A stretch of DNA of 64,000 nt. Source: Diphasiastrum complanatum (taxonomy: Eukaryota > Streptophyta > Lycopodiopsida > Lycopodiales > Lycopodiaceae). The notes beneath the pieces are model-generated. The model made no database searches, was not told the origin of the DNA, and saw only the letters and a program-made list of their open reading frames with translations. Positions within the stretch are counted from its first letter, which is position 1. Every line of letters starts with the position of its first letter. Location: positions 23,114 through 87,113 of the forward strand of contig MU832105.1 of NCBI GenBank assembly GCA_029204225.1, in the 5' to 3' direction. Below are positions 63,121-64,000 of the stretch, piece by piece. Both the position numbers and the translations under genes were made by a program.

Positions 63121-64000
63121 CTATTCCTTTATTTTGTTGATTCTTCCACTGGCGGGCACAGTCCTCGTTGAAGTTCTCATTGTGACAAACTCCTCTGCTG
63201 CGGTTGGATGGATACCAACAGTTGCATCAAACTGTGCTTTTGTTGCCCCACATTTAAGAGCAACAGCAATGCCTTGCATGATCTCAGGTGCATCAGGACC
63301 ACACATAGCAGCTCCAAGGACTTTATCAGACTTTGAGTCTACTATCAGCTTCATCACCGTCTTCTCCTGGCGACCAGAAATCGTGTTCTTCATTGGCGTG
63401 AAGGTGGACGTGAAAATAACCACATCATCTTCAGCTTGATCAACTGCTTGTTGCTCTGTCAGCCCAACTACAGAAAGAGGAGGTTGGCAGAATACAGCAC
63501 AAGGCACATTCGTGTAATCAGGCTTTGTGGGCTGACCACCAAACACAGTTTTGGAAAAACAGGTGCCTTCCATAAGTGCTACAGGAGTAAGATTGATTCT
63601 ATTGGTGACATCACCAACAGCCCAGATGCTGGGGACATTAGTCTGAGAATACTCATTCACCTTCACAGCTCCTTGATTATCAAGCTCCACACCAACAGCC
63701 TGAAGACTCAACCTTTTCGTGTTTGGTTTCCTGCCAACTGCAAAAAGCACCACATCTGTAACAATCTCCTCCCCCTTATCGGTAAACACGTGCAGCCCAT
63801 CTGCTCCCTTTTCGATTCTCGTAAGGTTCGTGCTCGGGTGCAACCTCACACCCCTGTTTTCAAGGTTTTTTGCAACAACGGCACGCATTTCCTCGTCGAA
63901 ACCGCGTAGTGGCGTCTCCTTTCTGAGGAACAGATCCACCTGCCCTCCCATACCATTGTAGATTCCAGCAAATTCCACAGCAATATAGCCCCCGCCCACA
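63121..64000 (-). CDS. GR: Glutathione reductase, C-terminal 293 residues (5' end outside window)
   Basis: Flavoprotein that reduces glutathione disulfide with NADPH (ascorbate-glutathione cycle). Visible are the NADPH-binding [11 protein letters not shown] at the window edge and the NADPH-phosphate-binding arginines in [14 protein letters not shown]. Further on are the FAD-binding [20 protein letters not shown], the interface segment [39 protein letters not shown], and the active-site [13 protein letters not shown] with its catalytic His-Glu pair. The redox-active CVxxxC pair and the N-terminal FAD domain lie outside the window, so a plastid transit peptide cannot be judged. The sequence resembles plant cytosolic-type GR, but the C terminus is SGRINKIKE, not the TNL-type end common in that group. 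There is no intron in 293 codons, although plant GR genes are normally rich in introns. No stop or frameshift is seen. Confidence 0.95.
   Translation of the reverse strand, partial: VGGGYIAVEFAGIYNGMGGQVDLFLRKETPLRGFDEEMRAVVAKNLENRGVRLHPSTNLTRIEKGADGLHVFTDKGEEIVTDVVLFAVGRKPNTKRLSLQAVGVELDNQGAVKVNEYSQTNVPSIWAVGDVTNRINLTPVALMEGTCFSKTVFGGQPTKPDYTNVPCAVFCQPPLSVVGLTEQQAVDQAEDDVVIFTSTFTPMKNTISGRQEKTVMKLIVDSKSDKVLGAAMCGPDAPEIMQGIAVALKCGATKAQFDATVGIHPTAAEEFVTMRTSTRTVPASGRINKIKE

Overview
This is nuclear DNA from a land plant. Three ordinary plant genes sit in a large amount of decayed retrotransposon sequence and dinucleotide repeats. Introns of 7.5 and 8.4 kb packed with transposon debris, two Penelope-like retroelement copies and non-LTR (LINE) 3' ends suggest a large, repeat-rich genome such as a gymnosperm or fern. 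That placement is inference; no species is identified.

Layout. 0-4.3 kb: a broken Ty1/copia fragment, a long (GA)n tract and the 3' flank of gene 1. 4.3-21.4 kb (minus strand): gene 1, an ABHD17-type alpha/beta hydrolase whose five exons (284 codons) are spread over 17.1 kb. Its last intron holds two Ty3/gypsy remnants and two LINE 3' ends; its first intron holds a Penelope-like reverse transcriptase. 21.4-27.2 kb: probable 5' region of gene 1, then gene-poor sequence with very long (GA)n and (GT)n tracts. 27.2-49.2 kb: a retrotransposon mosaic of gypsy and copia pieces on both strands. It includes a gypsy element with both LTRs nested inside a copia integrase, and several junctions where LTR sequence runs straight into internal coding sequence. 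49.18-53.95 kb: a structurally complete but apparently non-coding LTR element (1,217-bp LTRs, PBS, PPT, 5-bp target duplication). 54-56.8 kb: nothing recognisable. 56.8-60.7 kb (plus strand): gene 2, a seven-exon LTI65/LTI78 (RD29)-type stress protein gene, preceded by a compact cluster of ABRE/G-box and CE3-like motifs. 61.5-62.1 kb: a second, 5'-truncated Penelope-like copy. 63.1-64.0 kb (minus strand): gene 3, the C-terminal part of glutathione reductase, running off the window and uninterrupted by introns for 293 codons.

Functionally the three genes are independent. Genes 2 and 3 both belong to families tied to dehydration, cold or oxidative stress, but nothing in the sequence shows co-regulation. 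The least ordinary items are the two Penelope-like copies, which share a 3' end with no endonuclease after the reverse transcriptase, and the non-autonomous LTR element with GGCGCC clusters in its LTRs.
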